From RGIG3009 sp045601465 (GTDB lineage Bacteria > Bacillota > Clostridia > Oscillospirales > Acutalibacteraceae): 41,675 nucleotides of DNA. This document shows positions 1 to 7,853 of the stretch, piece by piece. The notes beneath the pieces were generated by a model. The model was not told the DNA's origin, did no database searches, and worked only from the letters and a program-made list of their open reading frames with translations. Made by a program: the position numbers and the translations under genes. Position 1 is the stretch's first letter. Each line of letters starts with the position of its first letter. The stretch lies in assembly GCA_045601465.1 (NCBI GenBank), contig JAZRZU010000084.1:1-41675 (forward strand). The letters run 5' to 3'.

Positions 1-75
1 CAGAGAGGTAATTTGTATAGGGCAACCCTTTATACTTAAAATTTGTTTGACGAAAATCGGTGCTTGAGTTTTTCG

Positions 76-105
76 GTGCGTCGGCTTCGGTTGACGCACT
101 TTTTT
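76..105 (+). terminator. Intrinsic terminator or leader attenuator
   Basis: A 7-bp GC-rich stem (GTGCGTC at 76-82 with GACGCAC at 93-99) closes a loop containing TTCG and is followed by six T. It ends 15 nt before the ribosome binding site of the dockerin gene. It could end an upstream transcript lying outside the window or attenuate the gene below. No room for a promoter remains between it and the gene. Confidence 0.65.
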
Positions 106-137
106 AAAAAACAAACCTTAGGAGGAGGCTCGTTATT

Positions 138-3100
138 ATGAAGTTTGGAAACAAAGGAAAACAGTTTTTTGCTATATTGCTTTCTGTTACCTTGATTATT
201 ACCACTATGCCTGTGAGCACAATGACTGCATATGCACTTACAACGGAGTTTGCAGGTGGTAGTGGTACAGAAACGGATCCGTATTTGATTGAAACAAAAG
301 AACAGCTAAATAATGTTCGCAATGATCTTGACGCACATTATAAGTTAATTGCAGATATTGTGTTTACGGATGCCGACTTTTCCGAAGAAGGGAATTTTTA
401 TAACAATGGAAAAGGATGGGATCCGTTAGGTGCGATATATAGTGCTCCATTTAATGGCACGTTTAACGGAAACGGCTTTGCTATTACTGGACTTTTTGCA
501 AAAGTATCAAACTATAATGGTAGTTCTTCAGGTTTATTCGGCATAAATAACGGCACAATAATGAATTTAGCGGTAGTTAACGGTAGTGTTACTGACACTT
601 CTTCCGGATATACGTATGTAGGTGGTGTTGCCGGCAATAATAAAGGCACTATTTCGAACTGCTATAATTCAATGGCCGTTTCTACTATGACCTATGGTGG
701 TGGTATCGCAGGCTTAAATAGTGGTTTGATAACCAATTGCTATAACATCGGCAATATTCTCCAAGCTAAAGATTACGGCACTTTTTCCGGTGGAATTGTT
801 GGATATAATCATCCAAGCGGAATGATATCGTCGTGTTATAATGTCGGGGGTGTTACAGCAAACCAACAAGGCGGTGTTGCCGGAGAAAACCAAGGTACAA
901 TTTCTTATTGCTATTTTTTGGAAAGCGAACGAAAAGGGTGCGGCGTAGGCGCTGATGAGGGTTATCGTTGCTCAATACTAGAGTTACAAACAAAAGACAC
1001 TTTTGAAGGCTTCGATTTTGATACGACTTGGGAATTTGTCAGCGTAGCGGATTACTCTTTCCCTGTTTTAAAAAGCGTTAATCATATATCGATAGATAAC
1101 CATGTAAACCAAGGAGTGTTTGCAGGTGGAATCGGAAGTTTTATTTATCCATATTTGATATCTAACGTAAGCCAACTTGCCGATGTTCAAAGATTTCCTG
1201 ATTCGTGCTTTAGATTAATAAATAATATTGTCTTTACAGCCGAGGATAATTTGAATTGGAGCAGTATCGGTACTTCTAACAAAGTGTTTACAGGTTATTT
1301 TGACGGTGATGGTTATGCGATTGAGGGATTAACAAAAAGCTTATTTGATTGCAATTATGGCACCGTAAAAAACATAGCATTAAAAAATGCAGTTGTTACC
1401 GATTCGGCAACGTTTATACTAAAAAATGGCGGCATATTATCTAATTGTTATAGCACGTCTGAAATCGCATTTCGTTCAAGTGAGGAAATGAACGTTGGCG
1501 GCCTAGTAAGCAAGAATTACGGCACCATTAACGATTGTTTTTATAACGGTAAAATTAATTCCACTACAACATCTTCTTTCGGTTATACTGGCGGTATTGT
1601 GGGCTTAAATGACGGTGGCACGATTTCCAATTGTTATAATTTAGCAATCATATCGACCAACAGATCTATGGACGGTATTGTCGGGAAAAATAGCAATGCC
1701 ACAATGAAAAACAATTATTACTATGATTTTTTTGCTTTGGGCTATCAATCTACTCAAAACGGCGGAGTTAAAGCAACAGTTGACCAATTGAAGACAAAAG
1801 AATTTTTTGTTGGATTCAATTTCGATTCGGAATGGCAGATAGATAAAACCCTGGAATATCCTGCTCCAACCTTAATGGTTATGAAATCTGCACCTGAGGT
1901 TCCGCCGGAAAATACTACCGACTTTGCAGGCGGAAACGGCAGCTTGTTTTCACCTTATTTAATTTCGGATACGCAGCATTTGTTTAACGTTTCAAGTTAT
2001 GCTAATTTGCGTTATCACTTTAAGCTTATAGACGATATCGTTTTAGATAAAGCTTTTGAACAAAGTATGATAACCTCTTTTAACGGAATGTTAAACGGCG
2101 AAATGCATACAATCAGCGGGTTTATCGCTAAATCAACTACTGTTGACGGTGGTTACGTAGGATTTATCGGCGATAATAAGGGTATTATAAAAAATTTAAG
2201 ATTTAAAGATTGTAACATTGAATTTTCCAAACTCAATGAATCGTATGTCGGAGCTGTAGCAGGTTATAACAACGGTATCATTTCGAATCTTGAGGTTGAA
2301 ACTAGAATGATTTGTCATAACATTACCGCATGTGAAGGTTTTATCGGCGGTGTCGTAGGGGGGACAAGTGGCGCTTCTACCATTGAAAACATACAAACAA
2401 CGGGAATAATCGATATTTCAAGCGATACCAATATAGACAGAAGCACGATTGGTGGAATAATTGGCCAAGGAAGCGGTAAAATTGTTGACGTTATAAACGA
2501 TATTGGTATTACAATAAATTCACACGTTGGTCCAATTGACATTAGCGGTTCGTATTTTGGTGGTGTAATAGGATATAGTTTTAGTTCGACTAAACAAAAT
2601 GTTCGAAATAAAGGCAATATAAATATATATGCGAATAACGTTCAAGGCAGTTTTCGCATAAATGTTGGTGGTATAGTCGGCATGGAAAACGCAGGTTCTA
2701 CAACGTTTGCCAGCAATTCAGGTGATATTTTTGTAAAATCGGTTACTAACCAGAACAATCCTTTTGTTAATATTGGCGGAATTATTGGTTGGTCACGTGG
2801 AAGTGCAAGTGTTAAAAAATCATATAATACGGGTAATATTGGTGCTTCAATGGACCAAAAAGGCGTTTGTATGGGCGGCATAATCGGTTTTCACCCATAC
2901 CTTGTAGAGGATTGTTATAATACGGGGAAAATCAGCGGCACTACACTTAACGGCGAAATGGGACCATTTACTGCCGGAGGCATAGCCGGCCATGGCGAAC
3001 CTACAACCGATAGTGTGATCAAGCGTTGTTATAATATTGGGGAAATATCAACCAAAACTTCCGGTGGAATCATAGGTTATCGATATGGAATGAATATTAA

Positions 3101-4247
3101 AAACTGTTATTATACTACTGCAAATAACGGTGTTGGCGACGGTAGCCAAAGCAATACATATTATCTAACCACACAACAATTAGCCAATGCAACCGGGCTA
3201 TCAACATTTGATTTCAATTCAGTTTGGACAATAGATGCTAATACAGACTATTGCTTTCCTACCTTGCGCGGTTTTTCACACATTTATACTGAACATACCT
3301 GTACAAGCAATGTGGGTGATAAAAAGTTTAACGAGTCAACGCATTGGGAATATTGTGTTTTTTGTGGTAAAGAAATAAACTGTCAAGAGCATTTCTTTGA
3401 TTGTATTTGCGATGAAACATGTGCCGAATGCGATTATATCCGAGAGATCGAAGATGCTACAAATAACGAATGGAAATCTGATGACCATAAGCATTGGCAG
3501 ATGTGTCTAGAATGTGATGGGGAAATTAATAACGATGACCATGTTTACAACAATGGCGAAAGCCAGACTTGCAGTATTTGCAATAAATCAAGAATGATAA
3601 CTTCAATTTCTATTACAAATTTACCCACAAAATTACAATATACAGAGGGAGAAGAACTTGATTTATCAGGTTTGATAGTTGTTGCTTATTATGACAATAA
3701 TACCAGCGGATCTGTTAGTAGCTATATGGTCAGTGGATATTCTTCTACCATTGGTACAAAAACGATAACCATAACTTATCAAGGGAAGTCTACAACAATT
3801 TTGGTTACTGTAAATTCAAGAGTTCCCGCATCTATTACATCATCCAAATATACCATCAGCGGAGGAAATATTAGTAAGATTACAGCCGGCACTACCGTTT
3901 CGTCTTTATTGTACGGACTCAATGAAGGCTCTTACTGCAAGGTGTACAAAGAAAACGCTGTTGTGAATAACAGTGCTGTGGTTGGCACCGGTATGGTCGT
4001 GAGGATTATGGATGGAAATACTGTAAAAGCTTCATACACAATTATTGTTACAGGTGATACTAACGGCGATGGTAATATTACAATAACGGATATGCTTGCC
4101 ATTAAAGCACATATATTGAAAAAATCGACTTTGTCGGGAGTGTACGCAACTGCCGCTGATACCAATGGCGATAGCAGCATTTCTATCACTGACTTTATTC
4201 AGGTTAAAGCCAAGATTCTTGGAAAAGGCAATATTGTTGCTAGATAA
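138..4247 (+). CDS. Secreted GLUG/beta-helix surface protein with C-terminal dockerin
   Basis: This is a large exported protein of 1369 residues. A signal peptide covers about residues 1-33 (basic start, hydrophobic core, ending TAYA). Three modules follow, each opening with an FAGG-G...PYLI motif (near residues 38, 331 and 593) and carrying GLUG-like repeats such as GGIAG-N-G-ISNCYN, which predict a right-handed beta-helix. A Cys-rich stretch (about 1053-1150) has CxxC pairs and HW motifs, then comes an Ig-like Big_3-type domain (about 1153-1228). The C-terminus (about 1305-1365) is a type I-like dockerin with two calcium loops, DTNGDGNITITD and DTNGDSSISITD. The start is fixed by GGAGGAGG at 121-128. 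The gene sits 11 nt before a cohesin gene, so attachment to that partner is likely. The beta-helix could bind polysaccharide or act as an adhesin; no catalytic domain is recognisable. It is more AT-rich than the housekeeping genes. Confidence 0.88.
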   Translation: MKFGNKGKQFFAILLSVTLIITTMPVSTMTAYALTTEFAGGSGTETDPYLIETKEQLNNVRNDLDAHYKLIADIVFTDADFSEEGNFYNNGKGWDPLGAIYSAPFNGTFNGNGFAITGLFAKVSNYNGSSSGLFGINNGTIMNLAVVNGSVTDTSSGYTYVGGVAGNNKGTISNCYNSMAVSTMTYGGGIAGLNSGLITNCYNIGNILQAKDYGTFSGGIVGYNHPSGMISSCYNVGGVTANQQGGVAGENQGTISYCYFLESERKGCGVGADEGYRCSILELQTKDTFEGFDFDTTWEFVSVADYSFPVLKSVNHISIDNHVNQGVFAGGIGSFIYPYLISNVSQLADVQRFPDSCFRLINNIVFTAEDNLNWSSIGTSNKVFTGYFDGDGYAIEGLTKSLFDCNYGTVKNIALKNAVVTDSATFILKNGGILSNCYSTSEIAFRSSEEMNVGGLVSKNYGTINDCFYNGKINSTTTSSFGYTGGIVGLNDGGTISNCYNLAIISTNRSMDGIVGKNSNATMKNNYYYDFFALGYQSTQNGGVKATVDQLKTKEFFVGFNFDSEWQIDKTLEYPAPTLMVMKSAPEVPPENTTDFAGGNGSLFSPYLISDTQHLFNVSSYANLRYHFKLIDDIVLDKAFEQSMITSFNGMLNGEMHTISGFIAKSTTVDGGYVGFIGDNKGIIKNLRFKDCNIEFSKLNESYVGAVAGYNNGIISNLEVETRMICHNITACEGFIGGVVGGTSGASTIENIQTTGIIDISSDTNIDRSTIGGIIGQGSGKIVDVINDIGITINSHVGPIDISGSYFGGVIGYSFSSTKQNVRNKGNINIYANNVQGSFRINVGGIVGMENAGSTTFASNSGDIFVKSVTNQNNPFVNIGGIIGWSRGSASVKKSYNTGNIGASMDQKGVCMGGIIGFHPYLVEDCYNTGKISGTTLNGEMGPFTAGGIAGHGEPTTDSVIKRCYNIGEISTKTSGGIIGYRYGMNIKNCYYTTANNGVGDGSQSNTYYLTTQQLANATGLSTFDFNSVWTIDANTDYCFPTLRGFSHIYTEHTCTSNVGDKKFNESTHWEYCVFCGKEINCQEHFFDCICDETCAECDYIREIEDATNNEWKSDDHKHWQMCLECDGEINNDDHVYNNGESQTCSICNKSRMITSISITNLPTKLQYTEGEELDLSGLIVVAYYDNNTSGSVSSYMVSGYSSTIGTKTITITYQGKSTTILVTVNSRVPASITSSKYTISGGNISKITAGTTVSSLLYGLNEGSYCKVYKENAVVNNSAVVGTGMVVRIMDGNTVKASYTIIVTGDTNGDGNITITDMLAIKAHILKKSTLSGVYATAADTNGDSSISITDFIQVKAKILGKGNIVAR

Positions 4248-4258
4248 GGAGAACGTAT

Positions 4259-5464
4259 ATGAAAAAGATTATTTCAATTTTAACGGTTTTGGTTTTATGC
4301 CTTGTTTTAATGTTGCCTGTGACAGTTTCTGCAGCGAGTGCAAGTGCAAGTTTGACGGGCCCCGGCACAGTTCGTGCTGGTGATACCATCACGTTAAACT
4401 TTGACCTTAATGGTAACGGTATTTTTGGTGCTTCGGGTACACTTTCCTACGATAGTAGCCAGGTTACTATGGCCGGAACCTCTCAAAAGATTGGTTCTCC
4501 TTGGGTGGTTGAGTTTAACGGAAACAATTTCGTTGCTTATGATAACAATTTAACTAACCCCATCAAAGGTAATAAAACGTTATTCACCGTTAAGTTTAAG
4601 GTTAAAGATGTTGCTGCAGGTACCAATATAAAAATTGCTTATACAGGCGTTACCGCTTCCGATGGTAATGCGGATGCGAATGTAGGCGCTGTTACATATT
4701 CTAAAACGGTTGCAGCACCTCTCGCAACTGACAATAACCTTGCGACTTTAACTGTTAGCAACGCTACGATTTCGCCCGCATTCTCTGCATCTACAACTAA
4801 TTATAGTGCAAGCGTTCCGTTTGAGGTGTCCAAGCTCAATATTAGTGCAACTGCTGCAGATGCTAAGGCAAAGGTTTCAACTAATAGTCCGAATCTCACA
4901 CCGAATGGAACAACAAAAGTAACAGTTACTGTAACAGCAGAAAACGGTGCTAAGAAAACCTATACGATTTCTGTAAAAAGGGCTCAAGATCCGAATTATA
5001 AAACAAGCAATAATAATAAACTTTCCGGTATCTCTGTCGAGGGGTTCTTGCTTTCCCCTGCATTTCACACGGATACCGCCCAGTATGTGGTTTGGTTGCC
5101 TTATGAAACTACCAGCATTAAGATTGCTGGTTTGGCGGCAGATGGTAAAGCTTCCGTTTCGGTAGAAGGGGGAGAGAACCTTGCAGCAGGTCAAGATAAT
5201 CCTGTTAAGGTAATTTGCACGGCTGAAAATGGCGACAAGAAAACATACACCGTTATCGTTAAACGTGCAGCTGCACATGATGGTTCTGTAGAAGAGCTTC
5301 CTGATGAACCTGTGAAGGACGAACCGGTTGACACTCAACCCGATACCACTCCAAAACCCGAAGATGGTATTGCTTGGTGGTGGCTGCTTATAGTTGGTTT
5401 CGGTACCCTTGTACTCGGCGCAGTCGGTGGTTTTTTTGGAAAAGATTTAATTAAGAAAAAGTAA
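4259..5464 (+). CDS. Membrane-anchored cohesin protein with two cadherin-like beta-sandwich domains
   Basis: This 401-residue exported protein starts with a signal peptide (about 1-25, ending VSAA). Residues about 27-155 resemble a cohesin domain (AGDTITLNFDL near its start, ending in a TYSKTV strand). Two repeats follow (about 158-245 and 255-338) with the pattern L-x-V-x3-ISPAF-x4-Y-x-V and a KKTYTI/TVxVKRA ending, as in the cadherin-like beta-sandwich family PF12733. A Pro/Asp/Glu linker leads to a single C-terminal membrane helix (about 374-394) and a KKK tail. This architecture displays the cohesin outside the membrane. The SD sequence AAGGAG overlaps the stop of the dockerin gene, so the two are translated from one message. 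The natural inference is that this scaffold captures the neighbouring dockerin protein. Binding specificity cannot be read from sequence. Confidence 0.85.
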   Translation: MKKIISILTVLVLCLVLMLPVTVSAASASASLTGPGTVRAGDTITLNFDLNGNGIFGASGTLSYDSSQVTMAGTSQKIGSPWVVEFNGNNFVAYDNNLTNPIKGNKTLFTVKFKVKDVAAGTNIKIAYTGVTASDGNADANVGAVTYSKTVAAPLATDNNLATLTVSNATISPAFSASTTNYSASVPFEVSKLNISATAADAKAKVSTNSPNLTPNGTTKVTVTVTAENGAKKTYTISVKRAQDPNYKTSNNNKLSGISVEGFLLSPAFHTDTAQYVVWLPYETTSIKIAGLAADGKASVSVEGGENLAAGQDNPVKVICTAENGDKKTYTVIVKRAAAHDGSVEELPDEPVKDEPVDTQPDTTPKPEDGIAWWWLLIVGFGTLVLGAVGGFFGKDLIKKK

Positions 5465-5471
5465 TAGACAT

Positions 5472-5510
5472 GGCGGCAGGGAGATCTTTCTCTCTGCCGC
5501 CTTATCTTGT
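5472..5510 (+). terminator. Terminator of the dockerin-cohesin operon
   Basis: A 13-bp stem starting GGCGGCAG (5472-5484 with 5489-5501), with one G-T pair and a 4-nt loop, lies 7 nt after the cohesin stop. The following tract TTATCTTGT is only moderately T-rich. Confidence 0.7.
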
Positions 5511-5600
5511 AAGGAAACATTTTTAGAATGGGCGAGAAAAGCGTGTAACTACCGTTATTTCTTCGATTATTTGTCAGGTTGGTTATGAACACTCGCACCA

Positions 5601-5640
5601 AATAAAACGAGGGCACATGAGTGCCTTCGTTTTATTTTTT
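5601..5640. terminator. Bidirectional intrinsic terminator
   Basis: The stem pairs AAATAAAACGAGGGCAC (5600-5616) with GTGCCTTCGTTTTATTT (5621-5637) around the loop ATGA. It has A-rich and T-rich flanks, so it can work in both directions. It lies between the cohesin operon and the reverse-strand TetR gene. Confidence 0.7.
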
Positions 5641-5750
5641 AAAAGAGAGTGACAGGAGTCGAAAGGCCGTAAAGAAAACGTCACGGTGTGACGTTCACTC
5701 GGATCAAATATATCAACATTCATATCCGGAATGGCTTGATAGTACGCAAA

Positions 5751-5783
5751 AAATGAAACCCTCACATTGAGGGTTTCATTTTT
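5751..5783. terminator. Bidirectional terminator downstream of the tetR-type gene
   Basis: A 13-bp stem (AAATGAAACCCTC at 5751-5763, complement at 5769-5781) has a 5-nt loop and T runs on either strand. On the minus strand it lies about 45 nt past the TetR stop and is its likely terminator. Confidence 0.75.
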
Positions 5784-5789
5784 AATAGT

Positions 5790-5817
5790 CCTATTATGCG
5801 CAAGTGTGCATAATAGG
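5790..5817. repeat. Perfect 10-bp inverted repeat
   Basis: CCTATTATGC (5790-5799) and its exact complement GCATAATAGG (5808-5817) flank an 8-nt spacer. It lies between the TetR stop and the terminator at 5751-5783 and has no T tract of its own. It may be an RNA stem stabilising the 3' end of the TetR message. Apart from the hairpins listed, I see nothing else in the 363-nt gap 5465-5827. Confidence 0.5.
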
Positions 5818-5827
5818 AATTCGGATG

Positions 5828-6346
5828 TTACCGTCCTCTATATTCTTGTTTCAAGACCTCTGCCATTTCTTCGGGGGATTCTTTACACCCGTTTGCAAGC
5901 CATAATTTTATAATGGCGTTAAGGCCATTTCTAAAAAATTCAATGTGATATCGAATGTTGTTATCTATGTGTTCTTTTTCAGCTCGTTTGGTATCGTATA
6001 CTGAAACCAAGTGTTTATCGTCATAGCACAGTTTGAAATAGGTCTTGTAGAAAATTTGATTTTCTTTGATATGAGTAAACATTTTTAATGCACCGGTACG
6101 TTCATTGAAATAATCATAATCTACAAACAGATTGCTGAAATCGCTTTCAAGCTTTTCTCTCATTTTATCAGCGAGGTCAAAGATATCAATGTAATTTGCA
6201 TAGAACGTACTACGGTTCAATTCTGTTATTTTAATAAGATTGGAAACGGTGATATCCTTAATTTCACAGGTTTGTAGTAGTTCTATAAACGCCTTTTCGA
6301 TTTTCTCCTGCGACTCTTTACGTCGCTTATTATTCTTTACGTTCAT
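5828..6346 (-). CDS. TetR/AcrR-family transcriptional regulator
   Basis: This 172-residue protein has an N-terminal TetR helix-turn-helix (about residues 10-58, with KDITVSNLIKITELNRSTFYANY matching the T-V-x-L-x4-L-N-R-x-T-F-Y pattern of the family). The C-terminal half is helical and would hold the ligand pocket and dimer interface. The length is short but usual for this class. It is transcribed divergently from two membrane-protein genes across a 121-nt gap holding overlapping promoters and related inverted sites. It therefore most likely represses that pair and itself. The SD sequence is GGAG at 6354-6357. The inducer cannot be predicted. Confidence 0.85.
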   Translation of the reverse strand: MNVKNNKRRKESQEKIEKAFIELLQTCEIKDITVSNLIKITELNRSTFYANYIDIFDLADKMREKLESDFSNLFVDYDYFNERTGALKMFTHIKENQIFYKTYFKLCYDDKHLVSVYDTKRAEKEHIDNNIRYHIEFFRNGLNAIIKLWLANGCKESPEEMAEVLKQEYRGR

Positions 6347-6363
6347 AACACTTCTCCATTATT

Positions 6364-6445
6364 CCAACACTTGTTATTTAATTGTTGATTGTTTTGTTAT
6401 TATAAAAATAGTATATTGTATTTGAAATAAAAACACAAGTGTTGG
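6364..6445. promoter_or_regulatory. Divergent promoter region with paired candidate TetR operator sites
   Basis: CCAACACTTGT (6364-6374) recurs in exact inverted form as ACAAGTGTTGG (6435-6445). The right copy lies inside a short palindrome, AACAC-AA-GTGTT (6432-6443). Between the copies are a forward promoter, TTGTTT (6389-6394), 17 nt, TATATT (6412-6417), and a reverse -10 TATAAT (read from 6404 to 6399). The sites therefore sit just beyond the start points of both divergent transcripts, where a repressor could block them. Confidence 0.6.
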
Positions 6446-6467
6446 TTTAATGAAAGGAGATTTCCAA

Positions 6468-6836
6468 ATGAAAAAAAGTAGTTTTGTTGCCTTAATAATG
6501 GGGACTGTCAGCGGGGTGTTTTTTGCGCTTGGTATGTGTATGGCACTTTTGCCGGAATGGAATGCATTTACAGAAGGTATTGTCTTTGGCACTGTCGGTA
6601 TTGTTTTAAGCATCATTACTGTGCTTATTTGGCGCAAAATGGAGAACAAAAAGTTACCCAAAATGAATGGCAAAAATGTATTTCGCACGATTTATGCCAG
6701 TATTGCCGTTTTGGTGCTTGGCGTAGGTATGTGTATGTGCCTTGTGTGGGAGCAAATCATTGGAGGAACGCTCGTTGGTTTGCTCGGCATCATTATGCTG
6801 ATTGGGCTCATACCCATCATTAAAGGTATCAAATGA
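6468..6836 (+). CDS. Small four-helix membrane protein of the TetR locus
   Basis: The start at 6468 is chosen because AAAGGAGA at 6453-6460 is correctly spaced; an earlier ATG at 6450 would place that SD inside the gene. The 122-residue product has about four hydrophobic helices (near 6-27, 35-55, 78-96 and 100-118) and a basic loop, ENKKLPKMNGKN, in the middle. It has no enzymatic motif I recognise. Its stop overlaps the start of the next gene (ATGA), so the two are co-translated. It is divergent from the TetR gene and presumably controlled by it. A role in envelope stress or drug tolerance is only a guess from the context. Confidence 0.75.
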   Translation: MKKSSFVALIMGTVSGVFFALGMCMALLPEWNAFTEGIVFGTVGIVLSIITVLIWRKMENKKLPKMNGKNVFRTIYASIAVLVLGVGMCMCLVWEQIIGGTLVGLLGIIMLIGLIPIIKGIK

Positions 6837-7648
6837 AACTATTAAACATTGTAAGAAGTCCTTATATCAGCCTTATCCTTAATTGTATTTATGCACTTGG
6901 TAACGGTATCATCGGTTTTCTTGCGCATTCGTGGTGGTTTATTACGGTAGGTGCGTATTATGTCGTACTCACTGTAACCCGCTATTGCGTTTTGCAGATC
7001 AGACGTAAAGCAAACGGAAATCACGATACCGAGTTGTTTGCGATGAAAATCACAGGTGTCTTATTAGTTGTGCTATCTTTCTGCATAGTGGGTGTAAACA
7101 TTTTATCTGTCGTAAAAGAACGTGGTACGGTTTTCCACGAGATTATCATGATTACGATTGCCACCTACACATTCACTAAAATTATCATTTCCATTGTCGG
7201 TATGGTAACAGTAAAGCATTCTACTTCACCGGTATTAAAGACGCTTCGTAATATTTCATTTGCAGATGCGTGTGTTTCGATTTATACCATGCAAAGGTCA
7301 ATGCTTGTTTCTTTTCCCGGGATGGAAGCCACGGAAATTCTATTATTCAACATTTTTACAGGAACGGCGGTATGGATTATTGTACTGATTCTCGGAATTA
7401 ATCTGATTGGAGGAAAATATACAGATATGGCGAAATCTAAAATCGTAAAGGCAAATGAGAAAATCGCCGAAGCAGTAACGGGCGGTTATAAGAAAATTGA
7501 AAAAGGCGTAGTTGACGGCTATAAGAAAATTGAACAAGGTGTTGTTTGTGGCTACACTAAAATTGAGGACAAATTTGTAGATGCTTATCTCACCAAAGAT
7601 GGAGAAACCGTTGAAGAAGCAAAAGCAAGACTGAAAAACACCAAATAA
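6833..7648 (+). CDS. Multi-pass membrane protein with C-terminal 11-residue amphipathic repeats
   Basis: The 271-residue product has about five or six hydrophobic helices in residues 8-198 (near 12-32, 34-55, 72-92, 100-122 and 176-198). A cytoplasm-like tail follows. It contains tandem 11-residue repeats, GYKKIEKGVVD, GYKKIEQGVVC and a degenerate GYTKIEDKFVD, preceded by a related KIAEAVTG segment. Such 11-mers form amphipathic helices in unrelated membrane-binding proteins; a similar use here is inferred. The gene overlaps the preceding one by 4 nt and ends before a strong terminator. I do not know an assigned function. It probably acts together with the smaller membrane protein under the divergent TetR regulator. 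Confidence 0.75.
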   Translation: MKLLNIVRSPYISLILNCIYALGNGIIGFLAHSWWFITVGAYYVVLTVTRYCVLQIRRKANGNHDTELFAMKITGVLLVVLSFCIVGVNILSVVKERGTVFHEIIMITIATYTFTKIIISIVGMVTVKHSTSPVLKTLRNISFADACVSIYTMQRSMLVSFPGMEATEILLFNIFTGTAVWIIVLILGINLIGGKYTDMAKSKIVKANEKIAEAVTGGYKKIEKGVVDGYKKIEQGVVCGYTKIEDKFVDAYLTKDGETVEEAKARLKNTK

Positions 7649-7757
7649 CTTATAGAATTTTTGAATATTTAGACAAAATTTGAAACCGGTGCAACACCTT
7701 GCCAAAGCAAACGTCTTTCCGGATGAATCTTGCCTTACCATTATAAAAACGAGGACA

Positions 7758-7801
7758 CGGTGGGAGACACTTCATAAAGAAGTTGTCTCCCACCGCTTTT
7801 T
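7758..7801 (+). terminator. Strong terminator of the membrane-protein pair
   Basis: CGGTGGGAGACA (7758-7769) pairs with TGTCTCCCACCG (7784-7795). An inner CTTC/GAAG stem extends the hairpin and TTTTT follows at 7797-7801. Confidence 0.85.
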
Positions 7802-7802
7802 C

Positions 7803-7831
7803 TTGTAATGTATGGTAAGATGTGCTATTCT
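7803..7831 (+). promoter_or_regulatory. Sigma-A type promoter of the cyclase-family gene
   Basis: TTGTAA (7803-7808) is followed by a 17-nt spacer and TATTCT (7826-7831). The spacer ends in TGTGC, an extended -10 element. Confidence 0.65.
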
Positions 7832-7853
7832 GTAAGAGAACGGAGTTGGTACG

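Noticed and set aside
1..60. Possible riboswitch (c-di-GMP type) before the dockerin gene
   Set aside because: GGGCAACCC is suggestive, but the rest of the core is not visible and the region is cut by the window edge.
600..3200. Tandem DNA repeats or a CRISPR-like array in the dockerin gene
   Set aside because: The repeats are degenerate GLUG protein motifs in one reading frame, without conserved DNA spacers.
4877..5338. Antisense open frame within the cohesin gene
   Set aside because: It mirrors the repetitive cohesin/cadherin-like sequence, and has no promoter or SD.
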